Source: an uncultured Selenomonadaceae bacterium (GTDB lineage Bacteria; Bacillota; Negativicutes; Selenomonadales; Selenomonadaceae). Taken from it: a stretch of DNA of 11,814 nucleotides. Location: assembly GCA_910579115.1 (NCBI GenBank), contig CAJTSO010000045.1:3511-15324 (forward strand). Direction: 5' to 3'. Made by a program: the position numbers and the translations under genes. This document shows positions 6,287-11,814 of this stretch, piece after piece; the stretch's first letter is position 1; every line of letters starts with the position of its first letter. The notes under the pieces were generated by a model. The model ran no database searches. It had not been told where the DNA came from and saw only the letters and a list, made by a program, of their open reading frames with translations.

Positions 6287-7260
6287 CTATTTTACCTGCG
6301 GCCTCCGCTGCTTTTCATCCTGACGGACGAAATAATTGGCAACCAGCGACCCGGAAATATTGTGCCATACAGAGAATATTGCCCCGGGGATCGCCGCTTC
6401 CGGCGTAAAGAACTTCACGGAAAGAGCCGTGGCCAGACCGGAATTCTGCATACCTACCTCAATAGCCATAGAACGGGCCTTGGCCGGTTCCATCTTCAGC
6501 GCCTTTGCCATTATGTATCCAAGCAGGAAGCCAAAACCGTTATGAAGAACGACGATCCCGGCGATCATTAGCCCATATTGCAGAAGCTTTGCGGCAGAGA
6601 GCGACACCACACCGGCAACGATAAGAACCACCGTAAGAGCGGAAAAAGCCGGAAGAACCGGCAGGCACTTCCTGACGACACCGCCGGCAAAGTGATTCAT
6701 CAGGAGACCGGCCAGAACCGGAACGAGAACCATCTTTACGATAGACACCATCATGGCTTCCGGCGAAATATCGATCCAGGCGCCAGCCAGCCACCAGGTG
6801 ATCCACGGTGTCACAAAGGGCGCCAAAAGGGTCGTGCAGGTGGTCATGGCCACCGACAGGGCTACATCCCCCTTTGCCAGATAGGCGATAACATTAGAGG
6901 CGGTACCGCCGGGGCAGGTACCGACAAGAATTACCCCAATCATTTTTCGAGATTTGCTCCAGATCGCTCTTTCGCTTCCCTTTGTTTTGACCATTGTAGT
7001 ACGTGTGTTGCCCAGGCCATAAAGGGCATGATGGTGAACTGTAGAACAGCCCCGGCGGCTACCTCCCAGGGACGCTTTGCCAACGTGCGGAAATCCTCAA
7101 CCCTCAGGGTCATCCCCATACCAAACATTACGACGCCCAGGAGCAGCGGTATATGGGGGCCGATCCATTTACAGGCATCGGGGGCCGCTGCCCCCAGAAC
7201 CCCTGCCGCCAGCACCAGAAGCGCCATGTTACGGGTAATAAGATTACAAATTGCCTGCAT
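6287..7260 (-). pseudogene. BASS-family (PanS-like) transporter gene, broken by a 16S rRNA-like segment
   Basis: Two frames together encode a bile acid:sodium symporter (BASS) family membrane protein. The first half (7260-6940) begins at an ATG with GGAG seven bases upstream and gives hydrophobic segments up to VLQFTIMPFMAWA. The second half (the open frame to 6287) contains GVILVGTCPGGTASNVIAYLAKGDVALSV and EVGMQNSGLATALSV, both family signatures, plus several membrane helices. Between MPFMAWA and GVILVG, family members have about 18 residues. Here are 86 bases, mostly 16S rRNA-like, which encode hydrophilic nonsense and shift the frame. The ATG that opens the second frame lies inside that segment and has no ribosome site, so a working protein is unlikely. 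Its place ahead of panC-panD suggests the intact ancestor was a pantothenate-precursor importer like Salmonella PanS (ketopantoate); this is inference from context. Confidence 0.8.
6943..7008 (-). other. 16S rRNA gene fragment (helix 41 region) inside the transporter gene
   Basis: The minus strand begins ACACACGTACTACAATGG, a near-universal 16S rRNA string (roughly E. coli 1224-1241). It continues with AACAAAGGGAAGCGAA and GGAGCAAATC, which also follow in Firmicutes 16S genes. In between, AGA-GCGA-TCT keeps the stem and GNRA tetraloop of the helix-41 arm. The segment is 66 bases and stops after GAAAAA, where transporter coding resumes (ATTGGGGTAATTC). The comparison is from memory of 16S sequences; no search was run. 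The rest of the rRNA gene is absent. Confidence 0.82.
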
Positions 7261-7300
7261 ATCTTTTCTCCTTTACACAAAGCAGCAAAATACGGCGGCA

Positions 7301-7328
7301 AAAGAAAAAAGCCTTCCCGAAGGAAGGC
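7301..7328 (-). terminator. Leader terminator (attenuator) upstream of the transporter-panC-panD operon
   Basis: Minus-strand GCCTTCC (7322-7328), loop TTCG, GGAAGGC (7311-7317), then TTTTTTCTTT (7301-7310): a textbook intrinsic terminator with a UUCG loop. It lies between the likely promoter and the transporter ribosome site, so it must be read through for the operon to be expressed. Confidence 0.88.
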
Positions 7329-7352
7329 GCGCATCGTCATAAACAACACACC

Positions 7353-7373
7353 ACTAAGCCTTCCCGTCTCAGT
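7353..7373 (-). promoter_or_regulatory. Candidate antiterminator hairpin in the pan operon leader
   Basis: ACTGAG/CTTAGT (7368-7373 with 7353-7358) closes a loop containing GGGAAGG. GGGAAGGC (7358-7365) duplicates the 3' arm of the terminator and can pair with its 5' arm GCCTTCC plus one wobble base, so it would act as an antiterminator. Whether the hairpin shields or presents this sequence could be set by a ligand or protein. The remaining leader (about 7374-7462) has no structure I recognise. A conserved 'pan motif' RNA has been described upstream of pan genes in Firmicutes, but I cannot confirm a match. Confidence 0.5.
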
Positions 7374-7468
7374 CACTCATTTGAGAAGATCTAAGCAGAA
7401 AAGTAATGTAAGGGTATTTCTTAATGAAAAAGTATAATTCGCCGAGGATATTATCTTTTGCCACGGGT

Positions 7469-7497
7469 AGGATACCACAGTCGTTTGCAAAAAGCAA
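7469..7497 (-). promoter_or_regulatory. Putative promoter of the pan operon
   Basis: TTGCTT (7492-7497) and TATCCT (7469-7474) are spaced by 17 bases on the minus strand, giving a leader of about 200 bases. The -10 is embedded in a small dyad GGTA-TCC-TACC. The match is moderate; transcription reading through from the tautomerase gene is also possible, since no clear terminator lies between them. Confidence 0.5.
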
Positions 7498-7562
7498 CAA
7501 AAAACCCCGAATCACTCATTATCTTTCATATAAACCCGAACAAACCGGAACAAGACGGCAAC

Positions 7563-7772
7563 TTATTGATGTCTCTTTATATATTCTTCCTTAATTTTAT
7601 CAATCGTTTTCCCGCCAATACCAAAATTTTTATCTGAAATCTCCTTGATTGTAGTTACAAAAAACTCCTGCGGTACTTCCATGATTTCAGAAGAAACCTC
7701 TGTCAATCGTCTTATCAGTTCCTCTTTTTGTTTATCTGATAACGCGCCGCTTTCCACCGTAATATATGGCAT
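7563..7772 (-). CDS. 4-oxalocrotonate tautomerase family protein
   Basis: A 69-residue protein of the small tautomerase superfamily. It starts MPYITVE, so removal of Met exposes Pro1, the catalytic base. FGIGGKTIDKIKEEY near the end matches the usual (N/F)-G-x-G-G-K segment of 4-OT/DmpI proteins. Such enzymes form hexamers and shift double bonds in 2-hydroxy-dienoates or related keto-enol acids; the true substrate here is unknown. AAAGGAG lies six bases before the ATG. It is divergent from the AraC-type regulator and upstream of the pan leader, on the same strand as the pan operon. No aromatic degradation genes are near, so an assignment to catechol breakdown is not supported. Confidence 0.88.
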   Translation of the reverse strand: MPYITVESGALSDKQKEELIRRLTEVSSEIMEVPQEFFVTTIKEISDKNFGIGGKTIDKIKEEYIKRHQ

Positions 7773-7828
7773 CTTTATCTCCTTTCAGACTCGCTCCATT
7801 TTGCGAATCCCAAACTTATTTATGCTTC

Positions 7829-7857
7829 ATTATATATTTATTCCCCTGAGAGTGGAA
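7829..7857 (-). promoter_or_regulatory. Putative tautomerase promoter
   Basis: A perfect TATAAT (7829-7834) on the minus strand, with a poor -35 (TTCCAC, 7852-7857) at 17 bases. A weak -35 fits activation by a regulator such as the divergent AraC-type protein. The flanking CCCT...AGGG imperfect dyad (about 7842-7861) may be part of an operator. The 7773-7976 gap holds no gene. Confidence 0.5.
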
Positions 7858-7955
7858 GGGATTTCTTATACTTCCCATTCATCGAAACGGAGCTTGAACA
7901 GGAAGGCGGCAAACTATCCATTGGATTAACAACGGCCTTTTATTTTTCGCGCTTC

Positions 7956-7964
7956 TGTTATAAA
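7956..7964 (+). promoter_or_regulatory. Extended -10 promoter of the AraC-type regulator
   Basis: TGTTATAAA contains TG one base before TATAAA, an extended -10 element that can work without a good -35, and none is visible 17 bases upstream. It lies only about 30 bases before the preferred start codon. Confidence 0.5.
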
Positions 7965-7997
7965 ATTTTCAAAGGAATGGAAACCGGGGTGACGGCT

Positions 7998-8744
7998 ATG
8001 CAAAAAATAAATAATGTTCAATATTTGTATGATAGAAATGTGGATATTGAGTTGATACTTTGTATTGATTCAGAAATATCATATCCTGTACACAACCATG
8101 TTTCCGTTCTTACAATCGGCTTAGTTTTGCGGGGCTCGATTCTTCTGACGGCTGGCGAGGATCATTACACTTGCCGCAAGGACGGTTCTTTTACCATTTT
8201 GCCTTATGTGCCGCACTCCATTGAAGCGCAAGGTCCGTACTCGCTGCTAACCTTATGTATCAGCAAAAACATCATCAGTAATTACAGTAAAGGTGAAATC
8301 AAAAATAATATCTGTCATTTGCTGGCTGCTGCCAGTGAATTGGAGCTGACCGAAGCCCAGACATTTCAGCTGCTGCATCGTCTGGATTCGTTGAACAATC
8401 CTTCCCTCTCGCATCCTGTCGAACCATTTATTGATTCGGCAAAAACCCAAATGGAACGCTGTCCCGAAACAAAGTTAAGCATCGACGAAATGGCGCGCTC
8501 CTTGCACATCAGCAAGTATCACTTTATCAGACGTTTTAAGCAAGCTGTCGGTTTGACGCCGCACCAATTTCAAATTCAGAACCGCGTCCGTAAAGCGCAG
8601 CATATGTTAAACGATGTTGCCAGTATAGCAGAAGTGGCTTTAATCGCCGGGTTCTGCGATCAAAGCCATTTCGTAAGATATTTTGAAAGATATGTCGGGC
8701 TGACCCCTACCGTTTACAGGCTCTCCTGCAAGCCACTGCCATAA
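7998..8744 (+). CDS. AraC-family transcription regulator with cupin sensor domain
   Basis: DNA-binding regulator of 248 residues. The N-terminal half (VHNHVSVLTIGLVLRGSI through FTILPYVPHSIEA) is the cupin-like ligand-binding barrel of AraC proteins. The C-terminal 95 or so residues hold two helix-turn-helix motifs: LSIDEMARSLHISKYHFIRRFKQAVGL, then VASIAEVALIAGFCDQSHFVRYFERYVG with the conserved P-x-x-Y-R end. A longer frame opens at ATG 7977, but AAAGGA abuts that codon. The ATG at 7998 has GGGGTGA at good spacing and is preferred. It is divergent from the tautomerase and convergent with the cupin gene, overlapping its 3' end by 31 bases. It is the only plus-strand gene; likely targets are the two neighbours, and the inducer is unknown. 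Confidence 0.93.
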   Translation: MQKINNVQYLYDRNVDIELILCIDSEISYPVHNHVSVLTIGLVLRGSILLTAGEDHYTCRKDGSFTILPYVPHSIEAQGPYSLLTLCISKNIISNYSKGEIKNNICHLLAAASELELTEAQTFQLLHRLDSLNNPSLSHPVEPFIDSAKTQMERCPETKLSIDEMARSLHISKYHFIRRFKQAVGLTPHQFQIQNRVRKAQHMLNDVASIAEVALIAGFCDQSHFVRYFERYVGLTPTVYRLSCKPLP

Positions 8745-9151
8745 CGGACTTTCCGATAATTCAACGCCTGCATAAATTTTGCGAAAATATATAAGCCCTC
8801 GCTTCCGGCGGTCACCTCGTGCGGTATATTCATGGGCAGGATGGATATTACGCCCGGCTCATACTTAATTTCTGCCCCCTCATTGATACATATGCCACTG
8901 CCGGAAATCACTTCATGGGTTTCCAACTGCGTCTTATGAACGTGGCTTCCGATTTTTTTGTTCGGAGCAATTCTCACAAGGTGATAGCTGAATTGCCCGC
9001 CCGTCTGCTCGGAAGTGACGATGTGTTTTAATTCTACCCCCTCGAAGGCAGGGTGCTTAGACCAGGGAATACCGGCAAAGGAAATTTCCATACCCGGTAA
9101 AACCAGCTTACCTTCCTTGTCAAATCGCTCAAATAATTTCTGATAATCCAT
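8714..9151 (-). CDS. Small cupin-domain protein
   Basis: A 145-residue single cupin. Motif 1 is visible as GSHVHKTQLETHEVISGSG, with two His, a Glu and a further His that could bind a metal. Motif 2 is GVISILPMNIPHEV. Similar stand-alone cupins are metal-binding isomerases, dioxygenases or sensors; the sequence alone does not decide. TAAGGAG lies eight bases before the ATG. It overlaps the end of the AraC-type regulator gene by 31 bases in the opposite direction, so both transcripts share complementary 3' ends. Its proximity to an AraC regulator and a tautomerase suggests a small inducible module acting on a keto or enol acid (inference). Confidence 0.85.
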   Translation of the reverse strand: MDYQKLFERFDKEGKLVLPGMEISFAGIPWSKHPAFEGVELKHIVTSEQTGGQFSYHLVRIAPNKKIGSHVHKTQLETHEVISGSGICINEGAEIKYEPGVISILPMNIPHEVTAGSEGLYIFAKFMQALNYRKVRYGSGLQESL

Positions 9152-9187
9152 TTCTCATGCTCCTTAATTATTTATTTGCGCCGGCTG

Positions 9188-9210
9188 CATGATATTATGA
9201 TACGATCATG
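9188..9210. promoter_or_regulatory. Nested dyad upstream of the cupin gene, possible operator
   Basis: CATGAT and ATCATG form perfect outer arms at 9188-9193 and 9205-9210. An alternative tighter dyad ATGAT-ACG-ATCAT spans 9197-9209. It is about 40-60 bases before the cupin start, in a region with only poor -10/-35 matches. This position suits a regulator site. There is no direct evidence of binding; the region is AT-rich and short dyads arise by chance. Confidence 0.3.
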
Positions 9211-9312
9211 TGAGCGTTGAGGATTGTATAAAATTGCTCATTTGAATTTCACCAGGAAGAATATGAGAAGTAAGAATGATTCCGTGGCAGTTTTCCAAAG
9301 CCAGAATAAAAA

Positions 9313-9794
9313 TCATAAATCCAATCTCATGTATATCGATGTACTCATAGGACTATTGTTATAACAATCTATAGTGTAAAACCCAAATTGTTTATACATA
9401 TGAATTGCCTTGTCCAAAAAGGGGAGAGTATCTAACAACATATGGGAATAACCAATTTCCTTTGCGTCGGTTATGATTTTTTGTACAAGCAATTTACCAA
9501 TACTTTCTCCTCTAAATTGCGGTCTTACATAAAGTCGTTTCATTTCACAATTTTTTTATCTATATTTTTCAAGCCAATACAACCTGCGGCTTCCCCGTTA
9601 CAATAGGCCAAATACAATCTTCCCAATGGCATTCCATATTTGTTTTCTAAATGATTTATTTCTTCTTCATAGTGCTGAATATCGAGATAATTTTGAAATG
9701 AACTGTCGTTAGCTATTAACATATTTGTATATTCTGAAAACAGAGCGTTTATTTCCTGTGTATGCGTATAGGCTAAAACAATTTCGACATTCAT
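9313..9794 (-). pseudogene. GNAT-family acetyltransferase with a one-base frameshift
   Basis: Two overlapping frames form one GNAT N-acetyltransferase of about 160 residues. The first part runs from ATG 9794 (GGGAG eight bases upstream) through NHLENKYGMPLGRLYLAYC and AAGCIGLKNIDKK to a stop at 9540. The second part has MKRLYVRPQFRGESIGKLLV, the acetyl-CoA pyrophosphate-binding motif (R-x-x-G-x-G/S), and ends MYKQFGFYTID, also typical. The break is at seven A (minus strand, 9551-9557). One extra A, or a -1 slip, would restore a continuous ...DKKNCEMKRLYV..., the usual family sequence. The acceptor substrate is unknown. The gene is visibly more AT-rich than its neighbours, suggesting separate origin. 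It could be a true pseudogene, a sequencing error in a homopolymer, or a slippage-controlled gene. Confidence 0.82.
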
Positions 9795-9817
9795 AATATT
9801 TTCTCCCAAAACCAGAT

Positions 9818-9898
9818 TTATTTTTCATCACTTCCAGGCAATATATTTTCAATCAGAACCTTTGCTTCACCTACCCTGTCACAATCTGCTTTATCCAT
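9818..9898 (-). CDS. Short ORF of 26 codons before the GNAT gene, possible gene remnant
   Basis: An ATG-initiated frame MDKADCDRVGEAKVLIENI... ends 23 bases before the GNAT ATG. It has no clear ribosome site and I recognise no family. It looks like the tail of a larger protein (charged, then LIENILPG), possibly a remnant of a gene that once preceded the acetyltransferase. It may equally be noise in AT-rich DNA. The rest of 9810-9964 shows nothing else, and I see no clear terminator after mtaB. Confidence 0.2.
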   Translation of the reverse strand: MDKADCDRVGEAKVLIENILPGSDEK

Positions 9899-9964
9899 AT
9901 CACCATTTCAATCTGTTTTTTTGCTTCTTTACTTTTCAAGGAGCTATCACCATTCAGGATGTTT

Positions 9965-11314
9965 TTACCGGGAGAGCATTTCGCCCCACAGCCCGTCCCT
10001 GTACTCCCTTTCCAGCCGCAAGGGAACAATCTCCCCGCTTTTTTGCCCTGACCCGTCGCAGTACACCCTTAGATAGTTATCGGTGAGGCCGTCGGCAATC
10101 CCCTCTGCTGAATCAATTGCTTCAATCAGCACCTCTTTGACTTCACCGATTGCCGACTGCCTGAACAGAGCGGCAGTTTTTTCCCCCACCTGTTCCAGGC
10201 GGTGAACCCGCTCTTTTTTTATTGGCTCTGGCACCTGATCGGGCATGGTGGCCGCCGGGGTACCGGGGCGGATTGAGTACGGGAAGACATGAATCCGGCT
10301 GAACCCGATCAGCTCAGCGTTCTTCAGCGTCTCCGCAAACATCCCCTCCGTTTCTCCCGGGAACCCTACAATAATATCAGTGGTAAGAGCCAGGGACGGA
10401 ATCTCTTTCCGGAGCCGCTCCGCCAGGGCGATAAATTCCCCGGTGGTATAGTGACGGTTCATCCGCCGCAGGATTTCATCACTGCCCGCTTGAAGGGGAA
10501 GATGAAAATGCGGGGCAAGCCGCGGCTCCCCTTTCATCAGCTTCAACAGTCTGTCATCAACCTCCAGGGACTCCAGGGAGCTGAGGCGGACTCTGGCAAA
10601 GCTCTTTTCCGACAAGACCGTTTCAACCGCGTCAGCCAAGGTCGTGCCATCGCCAAAATCACGGCCGTAGGCCCCCAAATGAATGCCGGTAATAACTATT
10701 TCCCGATACCCCTCTCCGGCCAGTTGCCGGACTTCCTGCTGTATGCTGTTCAGCCGGCGGGAGCGGAGCGGCCCCCTTGTATAGGGAATGATACAGTAAG
10801 TACAGAAGTTCTCGCACCCCTCCTGAATCTTTATAAAGGCCCGGGTCCTGTGCCGGGGGGCAGCGTCTCCCTTTAGATCATCAGCGGCGGTCAGCTCTTC
10901 AAATTCATGAGCGTCCCTGATATTTTCCACCCTGGTAGCTGCCCGGCGCTCTCTGGCATAAGACTCCGCCGCCTCCTCTGCCAGACGGACAATATTCTGA
11001 CGGTCTCTTATGCCGATGACAAGTCCTACGCCCTCGATGGCCGCTACGTCCTCCGGCGCCAGCTGGGCATAGCAGCCGGTAACGGCGATGACCGCCCCGG
11101 GATTCATCCGATGAGCCCGCCGGATCTGCTGTCGTGACTTCTTCTCTCCCACCGCGGTTACAGAGCAGGTATTGATGACATAGATGTCCGCATCCTCGCC
11201 AAATTCTTTCACAGCATAGCCCGCCTGACGGAACAGCTTACTCATGGATTGGGTTTCTATCTGATTTACCTTGCAACCCAAAGTCAGAAAGGCTACGGAT
11301 TTATTGGTTTTCAT
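9965..11314 (-). CDS. mtaB: tRNA t6A37 methylthiotransferase
   Basis: Radical-SAM enzyme that converts t6A to ms2t6A at position 37 of ANN-decoding tRNAs. Domains in order: the N-terminal methylthiotransferase domain with cluster cysteines Cys14 (LGCKVNQ), Cys50 (NTCSVT) and Cys81 (TGCYAQ); the radical-SAM core with CENFCTYC (Cys167, 171, 174), then GYREIVITGIHLGAYGRD and TTDIIVGFPGETE; and a C-terminal TRAM domain. At 449 residues the length is normal. LGCKVNQIETQ separates MtaB from MiaB and RimO. An in-frame TTG three codons upstream (11323) abuts the AAGG; the ATG at 11314 has nine-base spacing and is preferred. It is about 40 bases downstream of rsmE, the same order as the end of the Bacillus dnaK operon (yqeU-yqeV). 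Confidence 0.96.
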   Translation of the reverse strand: MKTNKSVAFLTLGCKVNQIETQSMSKLFRQAGYAVKEFGEDADIYVINTCSVTAVGEKKSRQQIRRAHRMNPGAVIAVTGCYAQLAPEDVAAIEGVGLVIGIRDRQNIVRLAEEAAESYARERRAATRVENIRDAHEFEELTAADDLKGDAAPRHRTRAFIKIQEGCENFCTYCIIPYTRGPLRSRRLNSIQQEVRQLAGEGYREIVITGIHLGAYGRDFGDGTTLADAVETVLSEKSFARVRLSSLESLEVDDRLLKLMKGEPRLAPHFHLPLQAGSDEILRRMNRHYTTGEFIALAERLRKEIPSLALTTDIIVGFPGETEGMFAETLKNAELIGFSRIHVFPYSIRPGTPAATMPDQVPEPIKKERVHRLEQVGEKTAALFRQSAIGEVKEVLIEAIDSAEGIADGLTDNYLRVYCDGSGQKSGEIVPLRLEREYRDGLWGEMLSR

Positions 11315-11353
11315 ATTCTTCAACCTTATCTTAGGATTTATTCAAAGCTGAAA

Positions 11354-11814
11354 TCATCCGGGCAACGCGCCCACGTCGCCGCATTGATACTGGATGATAG
11401 CGGCAACGGTGAGGGCCGCGGTTTCCGCCCGAAATATCCGCGGGCCCATAGTAACCGAGTTAAAGCCCGCCGCTGCGGCAGCCTGCGCCTCCCCCTGGGA
11501 GAATCCACCCTCCGGACCTACAAGGGCCAGATAACGCTCCGGCGCTTTCTCCCCTTTGAGCCGGTCAGTGAGGAATTGACCGATGGAAATCTCCGCTTCC
11601 TTCTCGTATGCAAAAATACCCACCGCTCCCCCGGCAATTTCTTCTCTTGCTTCCTGGTCCAGCCATGCATTCAGAGATTTTACTCCCTCAACCCTCATGA
11701 GACGGGTGCGACCGCACTGCTTTGCCGCTTCGTCGGCAATCTTCTGCCAGCGCTCCAGCTTTTTGCCCTCTTTTTTATCCAGCTTCACAATCGCGCGTTC
11801 CGTTGCCACAGGCA
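11354..11814 (-). CDS. rsmE: 16S rRNA m3U1498 methyltransferase, 5' end outside window
   Basis: SPOUT-family methyltransferase that methylates N3 of U1498 in 16S rRNA. Only the C-terminal 152 or so residues of about 245 are visible. The frame stays open to the window edge, so the GTG at 11809 is not the real start; it is the V in the conserved ...ATER(S/A)IVK stretch. Seen: RWQKIADEAAKQCGRTR, then the knot region LALVGPEGGFSQGE and GPRIFRAETAALTVAAII, all diagnostic (the last usually reads RILRTETA). It lies directly upstream of mtaB in the same direction. prmA and dnaJ would be expected further upstream, outside the window. Confidence 0.95.
   Translation of the reverse strand, partial: PVATERAIVKLDKKEGKKLERWQKIADEAAKQCGRTRLMRVEGVKSLNAWLDQEAREEIAGGAVGIFAYEKEAEISIGQFLTDRLKGEKAPERYLALVGPEGGFSQGEAQAAAAAGFNSVTMGPRIFRAETAALTVAAIIQYQCGDVGALPG

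Noticed and set aside
6940..6994. Programmed frameshift joining the two transporter frames
   Set aside because: The intervening bases match 16S rRNA and encode hydrophilic sequence where a membrane segment is expected, so a shift would not restore a normal protein.
6578..7342. Plus-strand frame of 254 codons opposite the broken transporter
   Set aside because: Antisense of the BASS gene and its leader; the encoded sequence is low-complexity and basic with no domain.
7841..7862. MerR-type operator between the -35 and -10 of the tautomerase promoter
   Set aside because: The dyad is imperfect, the spacing is 17 not 19-20 bases, and no MerR gene is near; an AraC-type regulator is.
9206..9316. 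36-codon minus-strand ORF whose ATG overlaps the stop of the GNAT gene (ATGA)
   Set aside because: No ribosome site and no family; it runs into the dyad and promoter region of the cupin gene. The overlap looks coincidental.
1..11814. CRISPR arrays, insertion sequences, tRNA genes, phage or defence genes
   Set aside because: No repeat-spacer pattern, transposase, tRNA cloverleaf or phage motif was seen on either strand.

Overview
The window reads as a housekeeping stretch of a Firmicutes (Bacillota) chromosome. The evidence is a PyrR-type attenuator in front of pyrBC-carA, the rsmE-mtaB pair that usually ends the hrcA-dnaK operon in this phylum, AGGAGG-type ribosome sites and intrinsic terminators. 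A stray piece of 16S rRNA sequence carries the GTACTACAATGG variant common in Negativicutes and some Clostridia, so I lean to Negativicutes with low confidence. Nearly every gene is on the minus strand; only the AraC-type regulator is on plus.

Layout from high to low coordinates, which is the direction of minus-strand transcription. (1) 11814-9965: end of rsmE, then mtaB, both RNA modification enzymes. (2) 9964-9313: an AT-rich patch with a short unexplained ORF and a GNAT acetyltransferase broken by a one-base shift at a run of seven A. (3) 9151-7563: a small module of a cupin protein, a convergent AraC-type regulator, and a divergent 4-oxalocrotonate tautomerase. (4) 7497-4902: a pantothenate operon. 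It has a promoter, a roughly 200-nt leader with a terminator and a mutually exclusive antiterminator, a BASS-family transporter gene (PanS-like), panC, panD and a strong terminator. No panB is present in it. (5) 4886-3707: a promoter, a FlK-like hotdog thioesterase and an iron-sulfur/FMN flavoprotein, closed by a hairpin over the stop codon. (6) 3627-1: the pyrimidine operon, with promoter, complete PyrR attenuator, pyrB, pyrC and carA (3' end outside the window). PyrB, PyrC and CarA catalyse early steps of UMP synthesis; UMP/UTP-bound PyrR would shut the operon off.

The most unusual signal is inside the transporter gene. About 66 bp (6943-7008) match the helix-41 region of 16S rRNA, not a transporter, and they break the reading frame. 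The 25 bp just upstream in the gene themselves resemble the 16S sequence that normally precedes this segment, so the junction sits on microhomology. This is either a real rRNA-derived insertion or gene conversion that killed the transporter, or an assembly artefact. Second in interest is the unrecognised attenuator leader controlling the same pantothenate operon.
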